Assembly: GCA_038030265.1 (NCBI GenBank)
Contig: CM075940.1
Span: 29,488,940 to 29,552,939, forward strand
DNA length: 64,000 bases
Reading direction: 5' to 3'
Origin: Corythucha ciliata
Taxonomy: Eukaryota; Arthropoda; Insecta; Hemiptera; Tingidae
The position numbers and the translations under genes were made by a program. Position 1 is the stretch's first letter. Every line of letters begins with the position of its first letter. This document shows positions 21,061 to 32,030 of the stretch, piece after piece. A model generated the notes under the pieces. It saw only the letters and a program-made list of their open reading frames with translations. It was not told the DNA's origin and did no database searches.

Positions 21061-21176
21061 CGTAAGGTCTGGCATTTCAAGTCTTGGTCTAGGTATTGAA
21101 GCCGTTAGAGAGTCTTGGTCTTGCTGCAAGAGTTTCGCGAGACCGTAAGACCAAGACTATTTCTGCTCATCACTAG
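21000..21176 (-). mobile_element. hAT-like end with AAGACC/GGTCTT repeats, TAGTGATGAGCA terminus
   Basis: The sequence is crowded with AGTCTTGGTC and its complement GACCAAGACT, finishing TGCTCATCACTAG at 21164-21176. The same end, read outward as CTAGTGATGAGCAAGACCAA, is present at 52817 in the other orientation. TAGTGATG-type termini are typical of hAT elements, and the repeated AAGACC would be a subterminal motif. The opposite end of this copy was not identified. Confidence 0.6.
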
Positions 21177-21210
21177 AAGAGGAGGAAGAACGAAGCTAGG
21201 AAGAGAGGAA

Positions 21211-21325
21211 TGTTAGATTGGTTGTCACTACGGTGACTAATAGTCAAAATATGAGTTTAATAAACTTTTAGTGTTGATTCTCTATTCGACACGAGTGGTC
21301 TGTTTTATTTAATGAAAATATTACA
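21211..21325 (+). repeat. 3' LTR of the short-LTR retrotransposon
   Basis: 115 bp, TGTTAGATTG to ATATTACA, preceded by a purine tract and followed by the CAGCT target duplication. See the element entry for pairing with 18201-18322. Confidence 0.8.
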
Positions 21326-21479
21326 CAGCTCATTCCGTATTTTCTCAGTAATTCTGGTTCCCTCGAAGCCGCATTCCAAGCATTACTGAACTCCCGTATC
21401 ACGGTTGTCGCGTCAAAGCTTAATGACGCCGCTTTTGACTCTAGGTCACTTCCTAATGTCTCAACCACTACTCGCGTTA

Positions 21480-22300
21480 CACCCTATCTTCAGTCTGATG
21501 ACGCAGGTTAGTTCGATCATATGAAGCGATGGGAAAGTGCCTACAGGAAAGTTGGATCATGGAGTATTTGTCTACTCCACAATTAGGGTCGAAATGGATC
21601 AAGAAAACCGATAATTTTCAGGTTGGATCTCTAGTCATCTTTATAGAAAGGACAATCTCCCGCCACTATCGTGAAAATCAGGTCGTGTTGTCAAGACTTT
21701 TCCCGGAAAAGACAAGCAAGTTCGCGTCGCCACTGTCAAAATACCGGAACTTATAAAGGGGAAGTTTTCGTTCAAGTTGTAGAAGAGACCGGTAGTTAAA
21801 TTATCCCCCTTGCTCATTTAGACAGCTGAAGCTGTCAGTTGCTTCAAGGGTGGGCAGGATGTTCCGTTTAATTGTAAACCGTTTGTTTTTATTTTCGGTC
21901 CATTCATTTATATTCGCATATTGTAATATTTATCGTACGTTATTATGGTGGCGTAGTATTAAAGTGCTTGTTTCCCTTCCACTACTCCTGGTCGGAACAG
22001 TCGGAAGATGTGTTGTATTCGTAGTCGTTTTTAACCTCGAAAGACTTAAGAACTGAGTTTTTCGGCTGTTCGTACATCATTCGTTGACTTCCGCGGGTTT
22101 CGTTCAATACACCGCGCCTTCATTCGTAGAGTTAATTTCGTTCGAACAATCAGACAAAACATCGGCCTTCATTAGTGAGTCGTAGACGGTAGAATTTCCG
22201 TGAGTTCTGACCACAATTCCCCATTCGTAAAAATACTGTCTATTTCTATACGTCGTTCCCTTGTCGATAACAAATAAATTACTTGTTCACACTTGCTCGT
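21480..22300 (+). pseudogene. Bel/Pao retrotransposon 3' end: integrase C-terminus and LTR
   Basis: From 21556 the reading EYLSTPQLGSKWIKKTDNF, QVGSLVIF is the hallmark C-terminal part of Bel/Pao integrase (EYLSTLQ...KW...L-VGDLV). A shift near 21650 restores DNLPP and RVVKTFPGKDKQVRVATVK. RPVVKLSPL near 21790 is the usual last block, followed by CFKGGQDV, whose codons overlap a purine-rich tract. The LTR would start TGTTCCGTTT at 21860 and run to about 22300, with AATAAA near 22273 as poly-A signal. The 5' remainder is missing: everything upstream of 21480 is other sequence. Several frameshifts make it inactive. Integrase call is firm; LTR limits are approximate. Confidence 0.75.
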
Positions 22301-24287
22301 TCCTTCTCACTCTTCCCTCTCTTCAGGAAATAAATAGGTACGAAAGTGCACTTGTAACCCACCCCAAGTGCTAATAACGCTCAACCCCGCTGTAGGAGGT
22401 TGCATTGTGGAAAGACCGTGAGGGCATAAAGGTGAGCAACGATTTGATTGATACAATGGGAATTGTCTATTGCCTCGAATAATTCAAGTAATTTGCCTGG
22501 AATGAAGGTGACGATGAAAGAAACTTGGAAGGGGTGAAATTGCTTTGACCAAAAATGAACTGCTCTTACTTTCTAAAAATCAAGAGTAGCATCAACAAGG
22601 GAGCCTGTCTAATCGAGCGTCATTTCGTATAGAACTGAAGACGTTGAAACCGATCAATGTTTATTGTTGCATCGCCCATCTCGTTCTAGATGCAAATATT
22701 TTGTTGTTTGTACGGAATTTTCGTAGATCCATTCGGTGAATAAAATATGGAAAGAACTGGCTCTCTCGTCGATCCGTGTGAGGAAATATGCTCAATATCT
22801 CTATTAACGTCCTTTTGAATTAATATCAGCACGTTTACCTGACGCGAACTATTTATTTATTACAGGCCTGAACAGGAATTCTCGATGAATTTCACTCACC
22901 CGTCCTCCCCCCCCCCCTACACCAAATTCATTCTACTTGGGGCTCGCGCTTGCACTGCTGGAGCATTCAGACAGGGTCAGATCAGTGTGCGAGGGAGGCT
23001 TATAACAATGCACGTTTCTAAGCACCGCAGCACATTCAGTATAAGAAAAAAAAATCCTTTTTGTATCTCTCGTGCTAAAAATAAGATATTCGTTAGTTTT
23101 CTTAGAGAGTAGAAACGTTTGAACGATTCTTCTCTAAAACTGTCAAACTTCTGAAGGATCATAGCCAAAGATTCCTTTCCTTCCATTACTGTATTCATAC
23201 CGCTTAATAGTGTTTACATTATTTTTCGTTCATGAGCGATATTTCCGGTTACTTGTTCTTTTTTTTAAGACTAGCATTTTCTATGCCAACAAAAAAAGAA
23301 CTTGAACCATAAGGTGTCTCTCTTTCTGAATTGGTACTACCAAAGCGGTAAAATATGCAAAAATGGCGCTTCCTTTGAGGTTCACCTTTTTGCTGCGCCA
23401 TTGTTTTTTTTTATATGAAGAGTTGTGTCCACCGAGGAATCGTGCAGAGCATATGTTAGTAGATAAAAACATATTCAATTTTTATATAATACGTGGCAAG
23501 AAAGGGAACATTTTTCCCCCTTCCGTGGGTCGAGCTCTTTCTTATTCATTAGGCGTTTAATGGGCTAAGATAATAATTATAAAAAATAGGAATGCGTTCT
23601 TCATTATTAAATTATTATTTTTTTTACATTTCCTGTTTTCCAAGGGCTGTAAGAAACATCTCCTTCGCATTAAGGCCATTGTGCATTCCTCTATAATCAC
23701 TCACGCGGCAAAATGTCTCGTTGCCTTGTTTCTGACATTTCGCAAACTCTCTCAAGTTGTGGTTGTGATGGACAAACCCCCCACCCCCCACCCCACCCGC
23801 ACCAACCCTGAAAATTCTTGATTAGGTACAAGTTCTAGTTGAGTGGTTTTACTAGATGAATCTTGGATAAACTCTCCCCGTTGGGCTTCACTTCCTGGTT
23901 CATTATCAATATTTAATTATTTTTAACAGTTTAAAGCTCACGAGCGAGTCAAATCGATACCGACGGTTGTGATGAGAGTGGGAGGAAAAAACTGTAAATG
24001 AAATCTCTGCTTGACCTCCCCCCCCCCTCAGAGCCACGCGTACGTCTTCTTCGAATCAATATTTTAAGACTCCTAACAAGGTACGAACGCGTTATGCAAA
24101 AGCTCAACGTAAACTCGTAAATAATTTATATTTTGAAATAATAATAAATAAAAAAACGAGAAGGGAAACCGAATATTGTTTTTTTTAAACATCGTGAGTT
24201 GGTTTACCGATAGCAAAAATAAATATTGAAGAAGGCGAAAAAGATCGCCATAATAATTGAAGAGTATTTTCCATCAGTCTTTACTCT
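22300..24287. other. No gene seen
   Basis: AT-rich sequence with C-rich runs at about 22906-22917, 23775-23800 and 24018-24028. No domain, splice chain or repeat boundary could be supported on either strand. Confidence 0.4.
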
Positions 24288-24559
24288 ACCACCTCATTAG
24301 CGCGCCTCGATGGTGTAATGGATACAATGCTCGCTTCGCTGTAAGGCTGCGACGAGCTGTGACACGGCACACTCGGCTTCGTGTGGGCGTTCCAGGCGGT
24401 GTGCGTTCAACAAACCGCGCACCGACCGTAACGCCCGCGTAGTACGGGTGTGAAGTGCACAGTTAGATCTGGGTATGGCGTAGAAGCCCAATAGAGGCTT
24501 AGGCGCCTGCCGGGTTCAAAACCCGGCGCCCCCAACAACAACAACAACCACCTCATTAG
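24288..24559 (+). mobile_element. tRNA-derived SINE with 13-bp target duplication, copy 1
   Basis: The element is 24301-24546, flanked by identical ACCACCTCATTAG at 24288-24300 and 24547-24559. The 5' head CTCGATGGTGTAATGGATAC resembles a tRNA A box. The body includes GAGCTGTGACACGGCAC and GCGCACCGACCG. The 3' end is GCCGGGTTCAAAACCCGGC (24510-24528), a perfect T-arm-like hairpin, followed by CCCCC and an (AAC)n tail. Compared with the copy at 53783 it lacks about 45 bp containing the head's own B box (GGTTCGAATCC). The clean duplication shows a recent LINE-type insertion. Confidence 0.88.
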
Positions 24560-24715
24560 GACTTCACACCATAAAACTGCCTTGCGAATAGTCAGTCCTG
24601 TCACTTTTATAGCGCGAGCGATCTATAGCACGAGCGAGTATTGCTGTGATGGAGGGGGAGTCAAACAGTAGTTCGTAAGATCAACACGGTCCTATATATT
24701 TAATTAATCTTTTAA

Positions 24716-25190
24716 AGGCGCGAATAACCAGCTTGGCCATTTTGTCGGTGCATCATGGCACGAATCGTCATTTAAGCCATTTACAAGGCACGAATGATCA
24801 AGTTCGGATATTTATAAGGCACGAACTGTCCGCAGTTTTACTGTTTTCAAACCGCGGAGTATCAGTTTTTTCTCCGTTTTGTTCCGCTCTCTGATTTCAT
24901 CCGTGAATCTGCGCTTTTGCACAGTTTTAGATGTGAGGGAGCCGTTCTTTCTCAATTTTAGCTACGAATTACCGCTTTTCATTAGCAATTTTTCTCTATT
25001 CTAACCGTGAAGTAAAGCGTTAATATCTCAATTTTATCTGCGAACTAGCAATTTTTCTCAATTTCAAGCGCGAATTAGCGCTGTTTCTAAATTTAATCCA
25101 CGAATCACCGCTTTTTCACAATTTTGGTCGTAAAAATGGGCGTTTTTTCTTAATTTAAGCCACGAGTTACCGTTTTACTTCCATGTTCCC
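24716..25190 (-). repeat. Degenerate 30-bp arrays, type 2 then type 1
   Basis: 24716-24840 has units of GGCACGAATNNTCAGTTTNG style (type 2). 24870-25190 switches to type 1 in minus orientation (CTCAATTTTATCTGCGAACT, AGCAATTTTT). After the transposon end at 25256-25357 the type 2 series resumes. Two different 30-bp consensus sequences thus alternate within 1 kb. Confidence 0.7.
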
Positions 25191-25255
25191 GTAGCCTGTA
25201 TTACTGTGGTTACTAATACAGTAATTCAACTGTTGAACCGTTGGCAAAGCTACAT

Positions 25256-25357
25256 TTCCATAATATTTACTAAGCAAAAAAAAAAATTGCCGCCCCCCTA
25301 AAGTTGCCGCTGGGAGCACGTGCCCCCTTTGCCCCCCCCATAGTTTCGGCCCTGCCT
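25256..25357 (-). mobile_element. GC-rich transposon end (CAGGGCCGAAACTATGGGG type)
   Basis: Read on the minus strand from about 25355: CAGGGCCGAAACTATGGGGG, then CAAAGGGGGCACGTGCTCCC, AGCGGCAACTTTAGGGGGGC and a poly-T stretch. This style of end (CAGGGCCG followed by G runs and a GCACGTGC palindrome) belongs to widespread non-autonomous DNA elements of invertebrates. The sequence separates two array blocks. The other end was not located. Confidence 0.5.
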
Positions 25358-25359
25358 CT

Positions 25360-27075
25360 GTAGGGCGCAAATGATCAGTATAGCTAATCTTTGGGCCATA
25401 AATTTCTGGTATGCCATTTTTGGGCTTAAATAGCCATTTAGGGAACGGAATCGTCAGTTTAGACATTTTCACGGCACCAAGGTTCAGTTTGGTCATTGGA
25501 TAATGGTCGATTTTACATTTTCAGGACATGAATAATCATTTTAGGGCCTTTCAAAGCGCGAATCTCACGGGCCGCTATAGAGTTGGTATTACTAATTTTA
25601 GCACTGAATAGCCAGTTTTGCCATTTTTACGGCGTAAACTATCAGTAATAGTCATTTCTAAGGCATGAATAGTGCACGAATCATCAGTTTTACCAGTCAA
25701 AATGGTCAGTTTTGCTGTTTTTAGAGCGAGAAATTTCTATTTTTCTAAGCGCTAATGGTCAGTTTGGCCAATTTACGGACAGGAATCGTCTGTTTAGGCA
25801 TTTTCAAGGCGTGAAGCGTCAATTAAGCTATTTTTAGGGCGCATAGAGTCAGTTTTGCCGATTTCATGGCTTGGATAGTCAGTTTGGCCAATCTTAGGGC
25901 GCATAGTCACGAGGTTTGACATTTATAGGGAGCGAATGGGACGTCAAACCAAGGCGATGATAGTCAACTTTGCCATTTTCAGGGCGCGAATCGTCAGTTA
26001 TGCTTTGTCTAAACATAGCACCGTAGGGTGCAATTAGTCCCTTCTAGCCAATTAGGCACGAATTGTTATTTAATGACCATTCTTGACGCGCAAATGGTCT
26101 ATTTTTGCAGCTTTCAGGACAGGAATAATCTGTTCAGGCATAGCCAGGCCGCCTAGAGTCATTTTGGCCATTTTAGAGCTGGAATCTCCAATATGTCTAT
26201 TTTTAGCGCGCGTGCAAGTCATTTCAGTGGTTTTATAGAGTGGTAAATGCCAATTTTTAGGACTCAAATTAGACATATTCAATGCAAGAATCGTCAATTT
26301 TGCCATTTTGGGGCGCGATTATAGTGAGTTTAGAAGTTTTTAGGTAGTGAATTACTGTCCTGTCAAGCCATTTTGACTCAGTCGACCGAAGCACGCAATT
26401 TCCCAAGCCCAAGCCTCCTCGCTTGAACAAATCCTGGATCCGCATCTGAGTACGAGTATGCCATTTTTAGGTCGTGAATAGCCGGTTTTGCTTTTTTTTT
26501 TTTAGGGCACGAATGGTAAATTTAGACATTTTCAAGGCGTAAAGGCTCAGTTTGGCTATTTTTGACGTGTGAATGGTCGGTTTTGCCATTTTAAGGACGG
26601 GAATAATCTGTTTAGGCCTTTTCAAGGCGTAAATCGTCAGTTTAACTATCAATAAATAGGCCACACACAAAGTCATTTCTGCTAATTTTAGGGTGTGAAT
26701 AGCCAGTAAGGGATTTTTTGAGGCAAGATTCGTCTGTTTGCCTTTTTTTTGGGCACATGGAATCAGTGTTGCAGATTTTTGGCTTGAATGCCCAGTCTGT
26801 CCATTTTTAGGGCGCTTAGGGTCAGTTTTGCCATTCATAAGGCGTGAATTATATCAAGTCAAGGCGTGAAAACCGTTTTGACCAATTTTGGCGCGCGGGT
26901 GGTTGATTTTGCAATTTTTAAACCAGGAATCATCTGTTCAGGCATTTTCAGTGCACGAATTGCCAGTTGATCCAGTTTTAGGACTCTTAAAAAGTCAGAT
27001 TGAACCCTTTTAGAGCGAGAATCGCCATCAGTTTGGCTATTTTTAGCAACATAAATTTTTTTGGGTAATTAAAAT
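25360..27075 (+). repeat. Degenerate 30-bp tandem array, type 2
   Basis: About 50 units of GGCGCGAATCGTCAGTTTTG then CCATTTTTAG. Adjacent units at 25811-25910 are exactly 30 bp (each starting GGCG or GGCT and ending near TTTTTAG). Units diverge strongly but keep GTCAGTTT, GCCATTTT and GGCGCGAAT anchors. The reverse strand gives long, lysine- and leucine-rich frames that are artefacts of the repeat. Flanks: transposon end at 25357, unrelated sequence at 27080. Confidence 0.85.
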
Positions 27076-27109
27076 CAATTTTGTGGGTTATCGACCTACA
27101 AGAAAACAA

Positions 27110-27256
27110 TTTCAGGGTCAAATTGAGACCCGTTTTCACCAACGCCGATCAACAACTAATCACGATTAAAGTAACATTTTGTGTCAGAAATATTGTGGAC
27201 GCTAATGGTAACTTGTCGCGACCAATTCTAAACTTTGTTGATGAAAACGGGTCCAA
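27110..27256. repeat. Inverted repeat GACCCGTTTTCA
   Basis: GACCCGTTTTCA at 27127-27138 and TGAAAACGGGTC at 27242-27253 are perfect complements 103 bp apart, with CAAAATT-like sequence outside both. It might be the core of a small foldback element. No target duplication is evident. Confidence 0.5.
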
Positions 27257-27479
27257 GAAATAAAATTTGGTGGATTTAGGCCCGCTTTATCAATTGTCGA
27301 TTATGAAATTTAAAGGACTGATTTATACAAATCATCTGCGAACCATGACGAAATATTTGATCATGAAACAGATGAAGTTTTTAGCAACCGCTACACCTCT
27401 CTAGGGTGTGATAAATAACATTGAAGTCTATATTTTGGGACTCCGAAGGCTCAACGCCAACTTTTTCACTGGAATAATC

Positions 27480-28030
27480 AGTTTACAGGACACAAGGAAA
27501 CTTTAGAAGAAATATAGTTGTCAGTAACGTAGGAGAAAATTGATAGTTTGACAGTTTTTGAACGTCGAAATCGACAGTTTCAAGGGTGAAATCGGCTGTC
27601 GAAATTAACAGTTTATTACGACGAAATTGACAGCTTCCAGGACAAAATTGACAGTTCCCAGGACGAAATAGACTGTTTCCCGGAAAATGTCATTGATAGT
27701 TTCCGGGACGAAATTGACAGTTTTGAACGACAACATTTACAGTTTTGAATGACGAAATTTACAGTTTTGAATGACGAAGTTGACATTTTCCGCGTAAAAT
27801 TGACAGTTTCAAGGGCGAACTTGACAGTTTTGAAGACAAAATTTACGGGATAAAATTGACTGTCTTGAATGACGAAATTGACATTTCCACGAAATTAACA
27901 GTTCCAAGGACGAAATTTACATTTATAGGACAAAATTGACAGTTCCCAATAGACACTTTACAAATACAATTTTTATGAGGAAATTGAAGTTTTTATGACG
28001 AAATTGAATCTTCAATGACGACATTTTCGT
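27480..28030 (+). repeat. Degenerate 20-bp tandem array
   Basis: Units of GACGAAATTGACAGTTTCCA style, period about 20 bp with frequent indels, for example at 27625-27720. The two halves GACGAAATTGACAG and TTT(C/T)NNGG vary independently. Unlike the 30-bp types, TTGACAG is nearly invariant. It precedes a transposon end at 28533. Confidence 0.8.
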
Positions 28031-28469
28031 GAAGTTTGCGAGGAACAGTGACCGGTTGTGGGATGCAACCCGCAGAGCTTGGCACGCTCTGGCCAGTTAT
28101 TAGACTTTTTGTCTCCCATGAGAGCCATACCATCGCCAACACTCAGCTTTCGGTCGAATTCATTGTAATTAATAGCCTTCTCTCACCCCAACTGACAGAT
28201 CGTTACACTGCTATAGTTAGCTCTTTGGGGTGCTCTAGTCTGCAATGGACCATTTTGTGTGGTTTTAGTGCCAAGAAGCACCAAAACCAACATCTACCTC
28301 AAGCCGCGATTTATTTCACGGAGCACCTGGAAACTATGGGCGGTTGAAGAGATGTTGAGTATTTTGTACCGGTGGTGCGCAAAAGGGCGCTATATTTTAT
28401 CTGTACTGTGCTCGGTTCTTTAACATACTCATGTTTGAAAATAAATAAAAGCCTAAGCCGACTATATCA

Positions 28470-28533
28470 AGTGATGCCCGGGGTGGGCTGCCCCACCGCC
28501 CCCCCCCCTATACGCTACGCCACTGCTTAGAAT
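28470..28533 (-). mobile_element. CAGTGGCGTAGC-type transposon end
   Basis: Read on the minus strand from 28526: CAGTGGCGTAGCGTATAGGG, a G run of about 13, then CGGTGGGGCAGCCCACCCCG. CAGTGGCGTAGC followed by a G run is a recurrent end of invertebrate DNA transposons. GGGGCAGCCCACCCC forms a near-palindrome next to it. By orientation, the element would extend leftwards and could include the 20-bp array at 27480-28030. Confidence 0.55.
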
Positions 28534-28534
28534 C

Positions 28535-31500
28535 TAATTGTCTTGGATCTAAAACGGTGTCTCAGCAAATTTGCCCGTAAAAACTGGCTGTGCTGACCTT
28601 CTTTCCTTCCGGAAAGTTGTGAAAACACGGCCATGTCGGCATAATGGCCAAGAGAGTTCAAATCGTGAGTGAAAATGCCACACTCGCGTATTCTATTTGC
28701 ATAAACTGTCGGCGTGTCGGTTATAACACCGAAATTGCAACGTCCCCGGACTGTCCCATGTCACAAGACGTGCATGGGATGTGCCTTTTTTTAATTTACC
28801 GAGCTACTTCGCTATGTAGTGAAATTTCTCGAGAAAGTGAGTGGGAAAATAAAATTGTGTGTGGGGGGGGGGGTGAATTCTTTCCTTATTCCCTTTTGTT
28901 CACAGGAGTGCAGAAAACGAGTCTCTCTGGAATGTACGTGTAATAAGTTATTTCACATCAGTATTTTTTTGGTTCAACTGTTTACTTTTGATATTCGATA
29001 GCCATGTAGCATTATCTGTTAAGCCTCGTTTGGTTATCAGGTCACAGTCTCAAGCGGAGACTCATAATAAATAAATAATTTTTTTTAAAAAAAATAGTTT
29101 ATTGGTGCATTACTCAGTAACAGGAAGGGCCTTTGTCATCTTTGACAGTCGCATAATCCGTAGGCCACTGAGCTTACCGTAATTGTAATGTGACTGGGGA
29201 GAGTAGTAATGCCATTTTTTAGATTACAAAGAGCTTGGTGAACGTGAACAGTATAATATCTGTTAGAGAGGAGACGGTTCGTAATAAATGAAAGGAAAAT
29301 GTGATTTTAATGCTATTTTCACTATGCGTGGCGGGATAAGTAAAGGAATAATTCATGAAAGAAAAAAAAAAAACCTTGGAGAATGAAACCGTAAAACAGG
29401 GGAGATCATCTGTTTCTCATTTGAAAAAAGAAAAATTTTAATAAACCTATTTTTTGGAGGCAGCCGCTAGTGGATAAGCCCATGAAGGGGATCCGTATCC
29501 TTCTCAATTATGTTTCCTCCAATTTCCTGGTCATTTCCTATACTAAGTGGAAATTCCGAACGATTTCGTTAGAAATTGAGGGAACAAAGGTTTTATGCAC
29601 AAAAAGCAAAGTAAACCCCTTTTTCGCGTCGTGCGACTTCACCACCGCTAAATCCCATATTTCCATTTTCCATTACTCATTATGAACGTAACTTCTTCCT
29701 GTACATATGGTTGTTTCTTATAAATGGTGTTGGTGATGTCTTTTTAGGAGTATTTTTTGTGCAAAACCCTGACTTAACGAACCGTTTTTGAATTATAGGA
29801 GCCTACCCCATCACTAACTCATACTCTCTCCTCCTACTGTAATGAATTAATTAATTCTTTCACAGCGCCAGCCTATTTAAGAGCTTTTAGGCTTTCCGCC
29901 GTACAAAAGCTCAAACCATTTCGAAGTACAGTTCTCCCAGACAAAAGCCTGTAAAGCTTGTTCTCCCTCGCTCTTTTCTTTTCTCTCTTTTTTTTTTTTT
30001 TTTTTTTTTTCTTTGTCGCCTGCTTCCACTCCACTCGAAAATTGACACGGCAAAGCACTTCTTCACGCTGTTAAAAAATTGCCGTCATAATTGTTGTTCC
30101 TTCAACCTTTTAACAGCGTAAAACCCTGCCGACTGCGAGTATGGCGACCCCCTGCTTCGAACAAAGTTATGCGGAATTTCAATCAATCTTATTATGAAGA
30201 TGTTATTATTTCGAAGCGACCTTCCTTCCTCTTAGGATCAACCTCATCACCATTAATCCTTTTTATTGGTTGTGATAAACGCACATTTGAAAAAACAGAC
30301 ACTCCCCCCCCCACACCCTCGATCTCTAACCTCTTTTCCTTTTCTTTTGAGAGCTATACAGGGGTTTTCACTTCAGTTCAAAAAGCCCAATATCCAATTG
30401 AGCTCTGAGGCATTCGAAGAGTGTTTCCTACTTTTCTGCACGAAGACTAGTCCGACAAACCAAATATATTCCGTGAAAAAAAGAAAAAAAAAAAAAGAGA
30501 AGAGTTGACGGTAAAAATGAAATAGGTTTTTCTCGAGGCGAGGAGTTATTTGGAAGAAGAGGATGAAGATAGAAGTGGTGATGGCAGTGGGGAGTTTGAG
30601 TGAAGGGTTACACCAAAAAGTCACATCGGAATGAAAAGAGCGAAAAAGGTTTAAGGGGACGTTCAAATTATGTAAATACATACATTGCCTTCCCGTCATA
30701 GTACGAATAAAAGTGAATGTCGGGGGATAACGAGAAAAAAGTAATCAATAATTTAGGTCTTAAAAGTACAACAGCTAAAAAGGGGAAAAATCGCATTATC
30801 CATTCAAATTTTTTAACACGCCCCCCCAAAAAAAGAAAATATGTTAGAACTTCAAACCCTTTCTCAACTTTGTCTTCTCTTAGTCACAAAATCATCGGTT
30901 TATTTCTTCTTTTTTCTTCCCGAGGGGTTCGCTTTATCTTCTTTTCGTGTTTTTTCAATATTGAAGCCTTGAGGGGGTCCAGTGGTTAACAAATTTAAAT
31001 ATCGGAAATGTTTGCCTGCTGGGCATCTTTACATCCCAGATGGGGCTCATAAAACAGGAAAAACACGAGGGAATCCAATTATAAGTGGGCAAACAATGTT
31101 CATTATACGGTTGCCTTATTATAGCGTAACTTGTACTGCCCCGCCCTCTCCGCGGCCTAAAAAAAAAAAAAAAAAAAAGTTTGGGAGTTCCACTACGTTT
31201 ATTTTTATTGAATTCCTCCATTTACCCTCATCATCCCCTGACCCTTCTCTGTAAATATAATTATTCGTGAAGCCTTGCGTGGCTAGTTTCACAAGTAAAA
31301 GCGACTTTCAGTTCACAGAAAGCTGTATAGGAATTGAGTAAGGAAGGTTGCCTTGAATAGTGTCCGGCATTGGCCGAGGCAGAACAGGAGGGTACGTGCT
31401 CTGAGTCGAAGCAAATAGTTTCCCGCCTTTGTGAACTTGGTCAGACGAGAGGGGTTTTTACGCTAGGAATAACAAAAATAAGACTTAATTACTTCAATTC

Positions 31501-32030
31501 AGAGGTTTGAGAATACGAATTTGTTCGTACCATCCCGGATCCGTCGTATGATAGTTTTAGGGAGAGGATTCGTCTAATCGAAGTCTTGAGCCCTGTATAC
31601 ACATCGAGTACATAAATGACATGATATAAAAACGTTAAATATGAAGTAAGGTTTGTTTCTATGTACAGCGTTCGCCAACCAATTAACATTGATTTTTCTC
31701 CCTTAACATTGTCTTTGGTAATTCGATTTCAGTGCGTTTCTTTTTTAAAATTATCATTTTATATAGAAAAAGCTAAAATTGACCAGGGCTTTCCTTGGTT
31801 CCGCGGACCCCGCAGCACTGGCGGACTTACATCAATCGGGGAGCGATGCGGAATTTTCAATGAGGCCCCCTTAGTCTCTAAATAAATTTATATACTTAAA
31901 CTTAATAAGTAGCGTCAAATTATGAATTAATACGAATGCCCGCAATACCGAATAATTACGGAATAATAGGGATACCGGTAATTAAGAATTACTGCTATTT
32001 CTACATACTATCTGCCAATCAGCCCTAACG
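28535..32030. other. No gene seen
   Basis: AT-rich sequence with long poly-T/poly-A runs (29990-30010, 30477-30496, 31160-31178) and G/C runs (28862-28873, 30305-30312, 30820-30828). A CACTGGCGGACTTAC motif at 31816 may be another transposon end. Frames of 90-110 residues in this stretch are dominated by homopolymer-coded Phe, Lys and Ser and have no recognisable domain. Confidence 0.4.

Larger units (their letters stand above)
18201..21325 (+). mobile_element. Short-LTR retrotransposon relic with 5-bp target duplication
   Basis: Two direct terminal repeats, both starting TGTTAGATTGGTTGTCACTA and ending in TATTACA or ATATTACA, lie at 18201-18322 and 21211-21325. The 5 bp before the first (CAGCT, 18196-18200) and after the second (CAGCT, 21326-21330) are identical. 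A purine tract (AGGAAGAGAGGAA) sits just before the second LTR, as expected of a polypurine tract. The first LTR is followed by ATTGTCGACGAG, close to a primer-binding site of the TGGCGACGAG type. A gag remnant (18605-18775) supports Ty3/Gypsy, and the very short LTRs recall the Mag group. No pol was seen: the interior is replaced by later insertions (18991-20370, 20376-20520, 20640-21176). Confidence 0.8.

Noticed and set aside
21268..21468. Minus-strand 66-residue frame with protein-like composition (ATTVIREFSNAWNAASREPE)
   Set aside because: It starts inside the 3' LTR and crosses the target duplication. No family was recognised, and the adjacent plus-strand Bel/Pao sequence is the better explanation, although part may be an unidentified fragment.
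26070..26838. Minus-strand Lys/Leu-rich frames of 78 and 123 residues
   Set aside because: They are encoded by the type 2 30-bp array; a 30-bp unit keeps frame, so open frames are expected without selection.
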